Source: Kalmusia sp. IMI 367209
Lineage: Eukaryota; Ascomycota; Dothideomycetes; Pleosporales; Didymosphaeriaceae
Reading direction: 5' to 3'
Length of the DNA: 64,000 nt
Assembly: GCA_027946365.1 (NCBI GenBank)
Contig: JAPEUQ010000001.1
Coordinates: 620,001-684,000, forward strand
Shown here: positions 22,906 through 34,944 of the stretch, in pieces
Numbering within the stretch: the stretch's first letter is position 1
Layout of the letters: the number at the start of each line of letters is the position of its first letter
Notes under the pieces: model-generated
Database searches by the model: none
Seen by the model: only the letters and a program-made list of their open reading frames with translations
What the model was told of the DNA's origin: nothing
Made by a program: the position numbers and the translations under genes

Positions 22906-24230
22906 ATGCCTCCTAAAGTCCACGAAGATGAGTATTACCAAGCTTATTGCCGCGCGCCCGGCGTTCCGACCGCCTTCCCATTTATAGAGATAAGTGATAA
23001 TGATGGGGTTGGCAATAGGTTGCTATGGGCTTCTCAACCCTTTACTGATAATATATAGGATGGAGACAGGCCCTATCTTGGTGACTACAAGTGCCGCGCT
23101 CAAGGCGAAGATGGACAGCATTATGGTATAAGTAATGTCTTGAGAAGGTGTTGTCAACCCAATCTGAACCCCTACAGAAAACCCTTACACCAGATAATAT
23201 GAAGGTCCACTACAAGAAATGGCACGATATTAAGCTAGGAGATAGAGGTAAAGGTGGCAACCCTAGTATTACCAGAATCAAGGAGTTACTAGGTAGGTGT
23301 TGTCAACCCGTTGCCAACCCGTTGCTAACCCCATGTCAGCATTCTACAAGACCAACATGAAAGCATTAGCTGAAAAAGACCTAAGTATCCTGGTTACCCC
23401 TCCTCTAGCGCCCCAGGCTCTTCTAATTGCATCGGCAACCCCGTCTTAATGGGATCCTAACCCCTCCCAGCCATCACTAACTCTAATAAGCTTAACTAAG
23501 AAGCGTACACTCTGGTCTACCCGCGGTGGTCGTAGTGGTGGCCGTGGAAGCAAGCGTGGTGGTGGCCGTGGAGGTATTAAGAAGGGTACTAGGAAGGTTA
23601 AGGGGTCTATAAGGGGTTTACGTGGTACTATTAACGTAGACGCTCAAGATCTTACTTTCGCATTTGATAGCACGCTACCGCGCCATAAACGCCCTAAGGT
23701 CCCCTCGCATGCAAAGGCCAACAAAAAGAATGGTATTAAGAAAGGAGATGTAAGTGGACGGGTTGCCAACGGGCTGTCAACATGTTTTCAACCCCTTCTA
23801 ACAATAAAATAGCCTGATTACGACACTCTTCACATTATCCTTAAGAACAACGGCATGGTATTCCCCTGCAAGAACTGTCACGATCTAGCTCAGAGGGGAG
23901 AGAACCCTAGCCAATATGATGGTATGTTCGCCTTGTCAACCCGACTCCAACCCCTTCTCAACCCAATCTCACTGTTTTAGGGTGCTACTTTAGCAAAGCG
24001 TGCGAAAACACCTTTTACTATGATTAGGGCTATCCTAATCCTGGAGATGACGACTACTCAACCTCAGCGCATGAGGCCTCTGAGCATGCTGGAGATAGCG
24101 AGGAGGATGCTATCTAGGGGTTGTGATGGTGTTGTCAAGGCGTTCTCAACGCGTTCAGTTGCATATACCCAGCAAATTTGGCTATGGATTCATGGAGATC
24201 ACGAAGTAATTGAGCAGGGTTGATATCTCA
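22906..24230 (+). pseudogene. Transposon gene 1: intron-rich, zinc-finger-like, decayed
   Basis: Exons fit together in frame: 22,906-23,007, 23,059-23,125, 23,194-23,292, 23,340-23,749, 23,813-23,921 and 23,981 onward. The introns are only 47-68 nt. The start MPPKVHEDEYYQAYCRAPG leads into DGDRPYLGDYKC, then KKWHDIKLGDRGKGG. Exon 4 encodes an Arg/Gly-rich basic stretch (GGRSGGRGSKRGGGRGG) suited to nucleic-acid binding. Exons 5-6 encode FPCKNC, then CYFSKAC, i.e. C-x2-C-x15-C-x5-C, a possible zinc finger. A TAA in exon 4 and a TAG in exon 6 break it, both explainable by C-to-T or G-to-A. Intron 1 has a weak donor (GTTGGC). I do not recognise the family; a DNA-binding accessory protein of the element is an inference. 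Confidence 0.55.
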
Positions 24231-24499
24231 AAGATGATAGGTAGGGGTTGACATGGGGTTCTCGAGACGTTGATATGGTCTACGCAATACTCTAGCTGTG
24301 TGAGCTATTAGAGTATATACCTAGTTACCAGATAGCTGAATACCATACCAAGGGGTTCTCAAGGCACTCAATATATTTAAATCTCCTCTTATTATCCCTA
24401 TTAATTATATATACAAACTTTTTACTATTCAAACACCTATTTAGCTTCCAACAATATATATATTTGGTATATTACAAAGGTATAATAATAAAGCCTTCC

Positions 24500-27400
24500 C
24501 TAGGGGTTAGGAGGGGGTACGGAACCCCTCCGCATTGCCTTAATTTCTAACTTAAGCTTTTTATTTATCAACTCCTTTTGTTTTATAGCTACTGCCTATT
24601 CACGTAATTTAAGCTCCGCTCGTCTAGCCTCAAGGTCTATATTATGATGAATAGCTTAACGTTAAAGGCTTAGTTCTAGTGAAGGTGTCTGAAAGGGGAT
24701 AGATATAGGTTAGGAAGCGGTTGTTAAGGGCTGCGAAGACTCACTTACTAGTAATAATAATGATAAACCTCTTACTAGCCGGTCACCAACATTACTTCTA
24801 CGCTTTAAGGATGCCCTAGGCTTCATAAAACTAGTTGAGGACCCGCGTGCCATAGATCTCTCTTCCTTATTACTAGTAGAATTATCTACTTGCTTAATGC
24901 TAGTCCTTCGCTTCCGTTTACGATCTAAACGTGTTAGCATAGGGATGTGAAGGGGTTAGAACTATGTATATATACTTTCTCTACGCATTTTTATATTCTT
25001 TCTAGCTGAAGGGGCAGTCTTTGAATACCTATAGCGTAGACCTATTATGTTGCGTGCCAATTATTGATCAATATCACGATCATTAAGTTTTATAGCCCTT
25101 AAGGCGTTAGTATTGCCTTCTTTTAGGGTTGATAACACCTATATAAGGATTGCAGGGAGTAAATTTAGCTATTTACTATATGAGTATGACTTTTTACCTG
25201 TCTGCTCAACATGGTTGGAGGTGTTCTCAAGGCGATACCAATCATCCCAGGCCATCTTAGAGATATAGTAATAGAGGCTATATGTAAACGTAGTAGTATA
25301 TTTATATTTAGCCTAGTTTTATACTACGATCTGTTCATCACCTTAGTAAGGTATTAGTATAGTATCTATAACCTCTTATTTTTAACTTACGTTTAAGCTC
25401 AGATAGGATTTTACTATATTAATCCCAACTACGTGCGTGTAAAATTGACCATATCTTTTCTATTATACCTGGGTCTGGGTATTCCATCCGGTTCTCAACG
25501 CGTTCTATACCCATTTTAAAGTAGTGTGAGCAAAACTTTACTGTATGAGCAATATAATAGCGCCATGGCCGACTAAATGGGTCAATATGGCGTAAGTACC
25601 GCCCAAACCCTGTATAATGGCTTTAAAACATGTTATAAAGGGGTTGTGAGGGGGTTGTGATTGCCTTGAGGAGGGGTACTAACCTCCAAATTGAGCGCCA
25701 TCCATATCTGCAGTGACACCTATAAATCCTGTCTAGTAAATATGACGCCACTGTACTAGCTAACCAGAGAGTTTCTCAACCCATTTAAAGAGGATCTAAA
25801 AGGCTTAAGAATATGATCAGCGTCTCTTTATATTCATATAAATACGGGCAAGAGTAAATACTATATATTTAGCTATTATCAACATCTTAAGAAGGGGTTT
25901 CCATACACTTCCCATGCTGTTCATTAAAGTAAGCTATTATAAGTTCCTGCCAGGGTTCACGATTGCGTTGGAATGATACGTCAATCTAAAAGCTAGCTAA
26001 GCTTATAAGTGTAATAGCCTGCTCTTTTCTCATTGTAAGGATAAGAGTGCCTAATTAGGAATGATGTATCTCGCGGATATATACCTAAAGGGGATAAGAA
26101 GGTGTATATAGGGGGTTGAGAAGGGTATTCGAACCGTGTCAATATTCTTATAGCGTATATCCATTTCAAATTAGACGCCAGCTAGATCCTAACCTAATGG
26201 GAACATATTAAGCTTTTCCTTATAAATAATAGCTCGTAGGCGATCAAGGTTATTAAGCGTTGTATAGATTTAACTAAATGAATTTACGCCGTATTTTTAG
26301 CATAGTGAGTCCATGAATGGACCACGTAGGAATGAAGCTAGTTAAGGTTACCTTATAAACCCCTTAAGGTTAGGTTAGGAAGAACATACCATAGGTTAGG
26401 CTAGGATCCTTAACCCAGCGGATAAGCTCTATAAGTTCAGTTATGAGGACGCTAGGTAGCTTTATAGATGGTAGTGGTGGGTGGGTATGTATACTATATG
26501 AGGTAAATAGAAAGAAGGGATTCTCAACTAGATTTATAGGGATTAAGATATTAAACTCAACTTCACATAGTTGCTTTTCTAGCTTCCCATGTCCCTATGG
26601 ATGATCAACGTCTTATAAAGGCATTAGTATTCCCTATTTAATAACTTTATAACCTAGTTACATACCATAGTTAGCTAGCTTTATAGTAGTTAAAAGTATA
26701 ACTGCATATATATCTTGGGGGCCTTAGGTTACTTCTAAACCCGTTGCGAAGAGGTACTAGAGGTATTTAATAGAGTATTAGTAGGAAATCTTCCAAAAGT
26801 AATGTTTATCTGGTATATATAGACCCTAATATGCCTGACAGCTAATATAGTAGGAAGGGGAACTAGAGGAATCCTAAGGGTATTAGAAGGGGTTATGAAT
26901 AGGTCTAGTTAGTAACTAGTTAGTATTAAACTACTTACCATAGTACGGCTTCGTCTAATAACAGGGCCACATGTTGAACCCTGCGATGGGCAGAAAATAC
27001 CACCCTAAAAGTGATGCATAATAGCTGTATACTAACTAAATATGTTAATAAGGCCTTCAGAATACCTTAAGGAGGCCTACCTAATAGACCTTCTTTTGCG
27101 TGGGTCTAATTCCCCTTAATATGCATCTAATTGAGCATTCCGCATATGTTCCTAAGTCTCTTCATTTACATGCGTATATAAAAATATTACTAAGGCGTTA
27201 TTAAGGTATTAGCATCGCTTAATCCCTATGCAGATAGACCAGATCCGTGAAGCACTTAAGTTAAAGAAGGGAGAGACTATATATTTTATAGGACCTTTCA
27301 ACCGTCTGCAATACTGCATCTAAAGTTATAAGAAGGCATTAGTATAGGGTTAGGGAGGGGATTATACTAAGTCTCCTTCTACCCTTGCCTACTTAAGCGT

Positions 27401-27820
27401 AGCTCTTTCCCTGCCAATATAGACGATAAATATATACCTATCTATACTTATTTAGGGGTAATCAGGTAATAAGCTAATATGTGTAATTGTCTTTGTTATC
27501 AGTGGTGGAGTCCCCGAGGTAAGAACGCTTAGCGTAAAATTATCATCCTATGGGGTTGAGAACGGGTTCAGAACACCTTGCCATCATGTTGGTACATACA
27601 CATTCACGATCTTCTTCCTCGTTTTCCGCTGTTGGTAAAGCCTCTGTAGTAGAGCTTACGTCCTCATCTCTCTCTTCATTCTCACTACTATTAGAGAAAT
27701 GGCTTTGGGACAGTTCGATTGCTAATATGGTTAGTAGGTATTCTTAACCCCTTTATAACCCATCTAGAACTTACATTGCTGCTATTCCTTAATACTTCCA
27801 GACACTACTCCTTTATCCAT
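24500..27820 (-). pseudogene. Transposon gene 2: intron-rich, coiled-coil C-terminus, decayed
   Basis: Minus-strand gene read piecewise. A start ATG at 27,820 is followed by an acidic exon (NSSENEERDEDVSS, 27,700-27,610), then FTLSVLTSGTPPL at about 27,530. Decayed stretches follow (YFLPIAGFNMWP near 26,985), then a basic segment LDRKRKRRTS and SLKRRSNVGDRLVRG at 24,930-24,770. The last exon encodes a charged helix (LEARRAELKLRE, stop, AVAIKQKELINKK) and ends MRRGSVPPPNP with TAG at 24,502-24,500. Introns with good GT-AG ends include GTATGTACC...CCCCATAG and GTGAGTCTT...CTTTCAG. Several TAG/TAA codons sit where Gln or Trp fits. Size and position suggest the transposase, but no catalytic DDE motif could be placed. 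Confidence 0.5.
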
Positions 27821-28016
27821 TTCTATGAGATACTGAAGGGGTTTGTAAGGTGTTAGTAACTAGTTCCTGTCCCCTAGCGTTATGCAACTATATTTTCTTG
27901 GGGTAAGTGGGGTGTAGGAAGGAGGAAGCTGGGGCGACTAAGGCTAGGATGTACCCCACCAAGAAGTTTGTCAGCACACTAAGAGTTACTAGCGTAAATT
28001 TTTTTCTTGGTCGCCT

Positions 28017-28039
28017 GAGCTTTTAGCGTGGTCGGCTCA
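28017..28039 (-). repeat. Right terminal inverted repeat core
   Basis: Partner of the left TIR core. It is followed by 11 bases and then by the second copy of the 10-bp direct repeat at 28,051. Confidence 0.8.
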
Positions 28040-28050
28040 ACTACATGCAC

Positions 28051-28060
28051 CGCTTGGTCG
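28051..28060 (+). repeat. Target-site duplication, right copy
   Basis: Second copy of CGCTTGGTCG; see the left copy at 22,751. Confidence 0.75.
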
Positions 28061-28369
28061 GCGTACCGATAGGGCCTTGTCGACAGCTACAACACAACAC
28101 AATTGAACGCGCCTCCCATAGCCGACTCGAGACCACTGCTTCTTGCTTGCTCTGCAGTTTTCGGCGACCCCAATTGGACACGTCACGCTCGCCGTTCCCT
28201 CGCTCTTTCTTCTCGCATCTCCGCCGCGACAAGTAGGCGCGTGCTTCGCTCTTGCGTCGTTGTTTCCACCCCAACACGTGCTCTCTCCAAGACGAGCTCT
28301 CACCTCTTTCACACAGCAATCCCGCACGCCCACTAATCACCTTTAATCAAGCATCTTCCACATCCCACC
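28051..28369. other. WHI5-like gene promoter shortened by transposon insertion
   Basis: Only about 310 bp separate the transposon end from the start codon. The region is C/T-rich near the gene (ctctttcttctcgcatctcc), as in many fungal promoters. Confidence 0.5.
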
Positions 28370-29507
28370 ATGTCTGTCTCGCACGCCTCACCGAGACGCA
28401 TTCTCGGAGAACTCAGCCCCAGGGCGCTCAACTCGCCCTCAAAACGCGTCGACCCGTCCGAAGGCGCGCGAGCCCATAGCCCGCTGAAACAAATGCAGAC
28501 GCTCACCCCCCAGCTCTTTGGAGAAAAGGAGAACGCCCCCAAGGGCAGGAAGCGGAGCATTCACGAGGTAGAAGACGCGGAGCGTGTTGACGACGCGAAG
28601 ATCCGGGTGGGAGGGACCGCAGGAAACATAGGACTGAGCGCCGCTGCAGTGCGCCTTCACACGGTAGCTTGCATCTTCATTCTGACGCGTCTGCCATGCG
28701 GCTGACATGTTCTAGGAACACTACGTTGTTGACCTCCCAGTGCCGGGGTCGCCGACCGAGCGCAACACGCCAACGCCAGAGCCCGACCCGTCTCAGGATG
28801 CACAAGGGAGCCAGAGTTCCTTCTCCGCTTTCATCAATTACGGCGCGTGTGCGAGCCAGAATAGCGTGCAAGCGCCTCCCTCCCCGCCTACTCTCGTCGA
28901 AGAAGAGAAGAAATCGAGAGCAGAGCTGCTTCGCACAAGGTTGGGCTTCGGTATCTACAAAGTCAAAACAAACCAGGTCGGGAAGAGCGAAACAGATATC
29001 ATCGCCCACTGGGAGTCATCCTTTTCCGGCCCAACCGACGCAACGTCTATGGCAGTAACATCCTCCCGTGATTCGGAAACATATCATCAAATACCCAACC
29101 CCTCCGCGTCGCCTGCCCATCGCGACCCCCAGCCCGTCTTCATAAAAGCAAACCTCGACCCCTTCCGTCCCATCGGTAACTTGAAGTTGACGCCCGCCCC
29201 CGTCCTCCTGCCCACCGCTACTTCATCACGCATACTGCACGACTACCAGATGCCATCATCTCCACCGCAAGCCATCTCGCCTGAACAGCTCATGTCGCCC
29301 GTGAAGCAGATGGCGAGCTATAGCACGCCGGTGCACCAGCGCCCGAGGATGGAAACCGAGCGAGACGAGGATGATGACGAGAGAGATGGAAGTGCGCAGG
29401 ATGGGCTGAGGAGAATGCAAAGATTCCAGGAAGGCGAACTGACGAGCTCGGCGGTGAAGGGCAACGCTGCCAAAGGGCTCATGCAGTTGATGGCTGGGAA
29501 GCGGTAG
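28370..29507 (+). CDS. WHI5/NRM1-family G1/S transcriptional repressor
   Basis: Two exons, 28,370-28,663 and 28,716-29,507 (52-nt intron, GTAGCT...TTCTAG), giving 361 residues. Residues 165-185 read KSRAELLRTRLGFGIYKVKT and NQ: the GTB motif shared by yeast Whi5 and Nrm1, which binds SBF/MBF transcription factors and holds G1/S genes off until CDK phosphorylation. Many SP/TP sites in the disordered flanks (SPRRIL, SPRALNSPSK, HSPLKQ, LTPQL, SPTERNTPTP, LMSPVKQ) are candidate CDK targets, and the SPxK/R type is frequent. The short helical stretch near the C-terminus (GLRRMQRFQEGE) is also seen in relatives. The symbol is left blank because fungi usually have one protein of this type and Whi5 and Nrm1 cannot be separated here. 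Confidence 0.85.
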
Positions 29508-30107
29508 CCCTTGGTTCCGTTGTTGGACTGAAGTGTAATACGAAGAAACGGCCGTCGAGTCCGAAAAGCATGCTCTAGGAGTGAGCCATGGACAAAAATC
29601 AAGACTATTATCCTGGCTGTTATTGGTGATGAGAGCGAGCTTTAGCATCCATAACCCTCTTAGCATGTGTAGATACATGTATATAAGACACGTTACCATT
29701 TTAGCAAGCAAAGGCATGGCCCAGAACGTCGTCATGTACGTCGACACACTTTATTTGTGAAAGACTCGTCGGCTTGGCCCATAGAAGCAATGAGCGTTCA
29801 ACATGTCCTCGACCAAGCACAACACTAGATGCACGACGCGTGTGACGGAATAGCGTGTTGAACAAGACGAGAGAGATGATCCTGTAAGCACTGCGAAGTC
29901 GAAAGTAAGAATATTTGCCCAACCCATATGATTCATTGGTTATCATGTCATGAGATCTATGGAAGGACAACGCCGAGACACCCACCCAATCCATTATGCA
30001 TCACATAACCCATAACTCATGTTGGCCTTACCAGCCACCGCATCCCCAGAACCGGAATCTCTAGAGACTTTTTGATGAATGAAACAAGCCGAAGGAATTG
30101 TGGTCGC
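29508..30107. other. Convergent 3' region of WHI5-like gene and TEF1
   Basis: 600 bp between two convergent genes holding both 3' UTRs; no frame with a domain. Confidence 0.5.
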
Positions 30108-31975
<1,868 letters not shown>

Positions 31976-32084
31976 GATGTCGGTTGTGTGAATAAACGGG
32001 TTGTGCTTGGAAGTAAGATCGAGGTCTTGAAAATCTCCTGTGAAGGATGTCAGTAGATGGAAGAAGAGTCGGAGTCGATTATGA

Positions 32085-32165
32085 CTGACAGATATCAAAG
32101 CGTGTTTGAAGGTGTGAGGACGAGGGCGAGAAAGGGTGGCGGGGTGAGGGGCTTTTTATGTCCCT
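32085..32165 (-). promoter_or_regulatory. TEF1 core promoter
   Basis: The minus strand carries CATAAAAAGC at 32,160-32,151, a TATA-like box, followed by a long C/T-rich tract (CCCCTCACCCCGCCACCC, TTTCTCGCCCTCGTCC) down to about 32,095, where transcription would start. TATA plus pyrimidine tract is usual for highly expressed fungal genes. Confidence 0.6.
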
Positions 32166-34268
32166 GGGGCAGACTCTCAGCGGCGCTAATTTAGCGTCAG
32201 TGGCCTCTGCTTCAAAATTTTGCAACAGTGTCGCAGCAACCGCCCTCAGCCTCGCCGTTGGGCTCTTGCTTTGTGCGAGAGGGCGAATGCGGCAATGCAT
32301 GGCCCTACTATTGGCTGCCCGACTCGTTCATTCGGCCGCCTGCAGATCTGCTCGCCACAGTGGACATTCACGACTGCGAGCGCTGGACAGCGCACCGTCC
32401 CTTCTAGTCCCCCAAACTCTGCCAGCCCCTCATGCGCGGCCGATTTCTGCCTCCAGTACGCGTGCTACACGTCAATTCATCTATCCACAATGCAAAGAGC
32501 GCCCTAGACCGGTGTTTTCTACGATAAGGCCAGCCCAAATTTTTTGGCGGGGTATCGTGTTGCCCCACCAGTCTCTGTTGTTGTGGCGCTACGTTGTCCA
32601 AATTCGCCGTCGTCCAATATTCAAGGTCCCTGTGAGTATCTCGCATCTGTTGTTTGCCATGAGTATTGCTAGTGAGCAGAGAAACGTAATTGCAGTCACT
32701 GTCTCCTTTGAGCCAGTTGGAATCGATGGAGCTAAATCCAATTTCCGTGCCATCCAAAAGGGCTTTTCCCGCCCTTTGGTCGACTCACCTATTCTAGGTA
32801 TCCTTCTTCATAACGTTCTGAACCGTACGTCCGAGCTTCGCCACGGCGAGTCTCCTTGCAAAGCCTCGTTGCAGAGCTTTGCTATCAAGCGCCGCGGACG
32901 TTGCATATCTGACCGTGCCGGCGAGCGTTGCAGATGGTCACAGCCCCATCTTTCGGCTCATGCCGACAATAAAAATGCAAAAGATAGAAGACATATTGTG
33001 GGCTGAGTAATAATGGGGTGGATAATGCATATCTAGGCTATCTCGTAAGCCTGGAGCGGCACCATATACGTGACTGTCGCGGCATAAGTCCGAGTCCCAC
33101 TAACGCAGTTCTGGACTATTTGCTGTAGACCTCTGAAGGCATTGTCGGAGACCAGTGGGTTGACTCTCAAGCTTCTCCAACGTATCGCATCGCTGTGTTA
33201 GGGCGCGGGCCATTATTCGCTCAGTGAGATAGTGCGTATCAGACTGTCCTCGTCCTCACTGCAAGTCCTAAACTGCCGAAGAGCGTTTGCAAGCCTGCTA
33301 GACAACTGACCAGTGGGCAAGTTTGGCGGCAACCTCCACGAGTGGCTTCTGAACATGTCTCAAGCCTTCCTACTTTTGGTATTTACAGTAATGCAGTGGT
33401 GGACCGAGACATTGGATCATGGACTGAGATAGCTTTGGGTACATATCACAACTGGAAACCGTCTCAAACTTGCAATCTTGTACGCGGTTTCATAACTATC
33501 TATATGTATTCAAGTTCGCAACGGTCGGACAATAACCTTAGCGCATGTGCGCAAGGTTATGATATATCGCGCAGTCTGCGCTGACATGATGTATTCCAGT
33601 GTTTCCCTGCCTATTGACAGCACAAGGACCACTCTAGTGTTCGTGTTGAAAAAGGCTCTTTGTCAATGCTGGGTTCATAGCACTAGATCTAGCACCGTGA
33701 CCACAGTATCAGAGTCCGTTCACCTCCAGCGTTTCAATGCCCCGTATCCTCATCAAATGATCCTGGGTATAAGAACGTCATCGATGGCCGCTCAAGCATG
33801 TGTCTGTGAGCGGTGGTGCTGCTCGCACCCCATGCTCCTATGCGGTATCGGCTTTAACACGTATTTAGGCGAAAGGGTCGCGTTCTCGAACGTGCAGAAC
33901 TCGGAAGGGAGTAGTCGGGCGAGCAAATTGACGAGGGGCTTTGGGGCGTTGCTAATGACGGTGGTAGACTTTGTTGGGAGCGGACAACAAGTGATGTGTC
34001 TATGCAATGTCTATTGTGAGTCCAAGTGTGCAAAGATCAGCAGGGCGATGTGTTACATAAGCCTACAAGACACCGAGGTTCCCCCGACTGCAGCGACCGA
34101 GAGCTTTTCCTCACCTCCGACAGCTGCCCCGACCAACACCCATCTCCATCCATCTCCTAGGGCTTGCAAACTCCCAACCGGTACGCCAATTCCCTCTTGA
34201 GAGCCCTTTCTGTGCCAATTGAGCCCTCAGGGCTGCCCGCTAACCGGTATCCGCGAGCAGAGCCCACG
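32166..34268. other. Divergent intergenic region TEF1/ATP8
   Basis: About 2.1 kb. Frames of 282 codons (32,158-33,006) and 217 codons (33,547-34,200) on the plus strand have no domain and odd composition; the first overlaps the TEF1 promoter. I see no supported gene. It contains upstream elements for both TEF1 and ATP8. Confidence 0.45.
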
Positions 34269-34620
34269 ATGAACTCCACACGCCTCTTCCGCCCGCTCGC
34301 GAGGGCCGCCTTCCGCCAGCCCACGCTCGTCCGCCCATCTGCCATAGTGCGTCCGGCCCTCGCTGCCGCCCAGAGCAAGAAGACTGAGGTTGCTCCTCAG
34401 CAGATGGTGTGCTCTCCCCTGTACCATGGGGCTGCGGGAAGCTAACGATCATCAGACGATCCTCAAGTCGGCCATGCCCCAGCTCATCCCCTTCTTCTTC
34501 GTCAATGAGACCACTATGGCATTCGTCCTTCTTCCGACTCTCATCTACATTATGTCCAAGTACATCCTACCTCAGCGCGTCCGCCTTTTCGCAGCCCGTC
34601 TCTTCATCAGCAAGCTATAA
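34269..34620 (+). CDS. ATP8: Nuclear-encoded mitochondrial ATP synthase subunit 8
   Basis: Exon 1, 34,269-34,406, and exon 2, 34,456-34,620, separated by a 49-nt intron (GTGTGC...CATCAG, branch GCTAAC at 34,441), give 100 residues. Residues 1-46 are an Arg/Ala/Ser-rich, acid-poor presequence (MNSTRLFRPLARAAFRQP). The final 48 residues are classical fungal ATP8: MPQLIPFFFVNE, a hydrophobic membrane helix (AFVLLPTLIYIM), SKYILP, then basic RVRLF and the terminal FISKL. ATP8 is part of the Fo stator of complex V and is normally a mitochondrial gene with exactly this 48-residue length. Here it is spliced, uses nuclear-type codons and is flanked by nuclear genes, so it is a functional transfer rather than a NUMT. 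The intron lies six codons before the ancestral Met, separating presequence from core. Confidence 0.9.
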
Positions 34621-34944
34621 GAAATGGATGTTTGAAGGGCACGAGGAGGATGGGGATATTGTGTACAAATAGTGAACGTGTGCTTGTAGACAATTGAATG
34701 GTTCAGTAATATGTGCATGGAATGTGATGTTCCCACTTATCTAGTAGTCTACGCACGATGCAGTTGCGTGGTGGTCTTCCCCGATGTACACACGCTAGAG
34801 AAATGCACTCATCATCGTCTCGATGTGCAGTAGGATAATGTACTAGCTTTTTTGCTATGACAAACATAACCTTTCGTTCAGCATCGACAACGCCAAGAGC
34901 TACATGAGGAACGTTTCCTGAAGACCACCTGCTAGTCCAAGGGC
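34621..34944. other. Convergent gap
   Basis: 324 bp between the ATP8 stop and the 3' end of the reductase pseudogene; nothing recognised. Confidence 0.5.

Larger units (their letters stand above)
22761..28050. mobile_element. DNA transposon with TIRs and 10-bp target-site duplication
   Basis: A 5,290-bp AT-richer island is bounded by inverted repeats. The left TIR, 22,771-22,793 (tgagccCaccacgctaaaag + ctc), and the right TIR, 28,017-28,039, match 22/23 in reverse complement; weaker similarity extends outward to the island edge. CGCTTGGTCG immediately flanks both ends (22,751-22,760 and 28,051-28,060), a 10-bp target-site duplication. TSDs of 8-11 bp are usual for Mutator-like elements, and hAT (8 bp) is excluded by length, but no transposase domain could be confirmed. 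Inside are two convergent multi-exon genes (plus strand 22.9-24.2 kb; minus strand 27.8-24.5 kb) with scattered RIP-type stops. Decay is far milder than in the 1-11 kb block. The insertion lies between GH5 and the WHI5-like gene. Confidence 0.78.

Noticed and set aside
26105..26140. 'ggttcgaatac' on the minus strand, resembling a tRNA T-loop
   Set aside because: No acceptor stem, D-arm or anticodon arm around it; it lies in an intron-like CAACCC segment of the transposon.
32158..33006. 282-codon plus-strand frame beside TEF1
   Set aside because: It overlaps the TEF1 promoter, has no domain and an Arg/Ser/Ala-rich composition, and lacks a family-like segment.
33547..34200. 217-codon plus-strand frame before ATP8
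   Set aside because: No domain, Cys/Ser-rich low-quality composition, and it ends inside the ATP8 promoter region.
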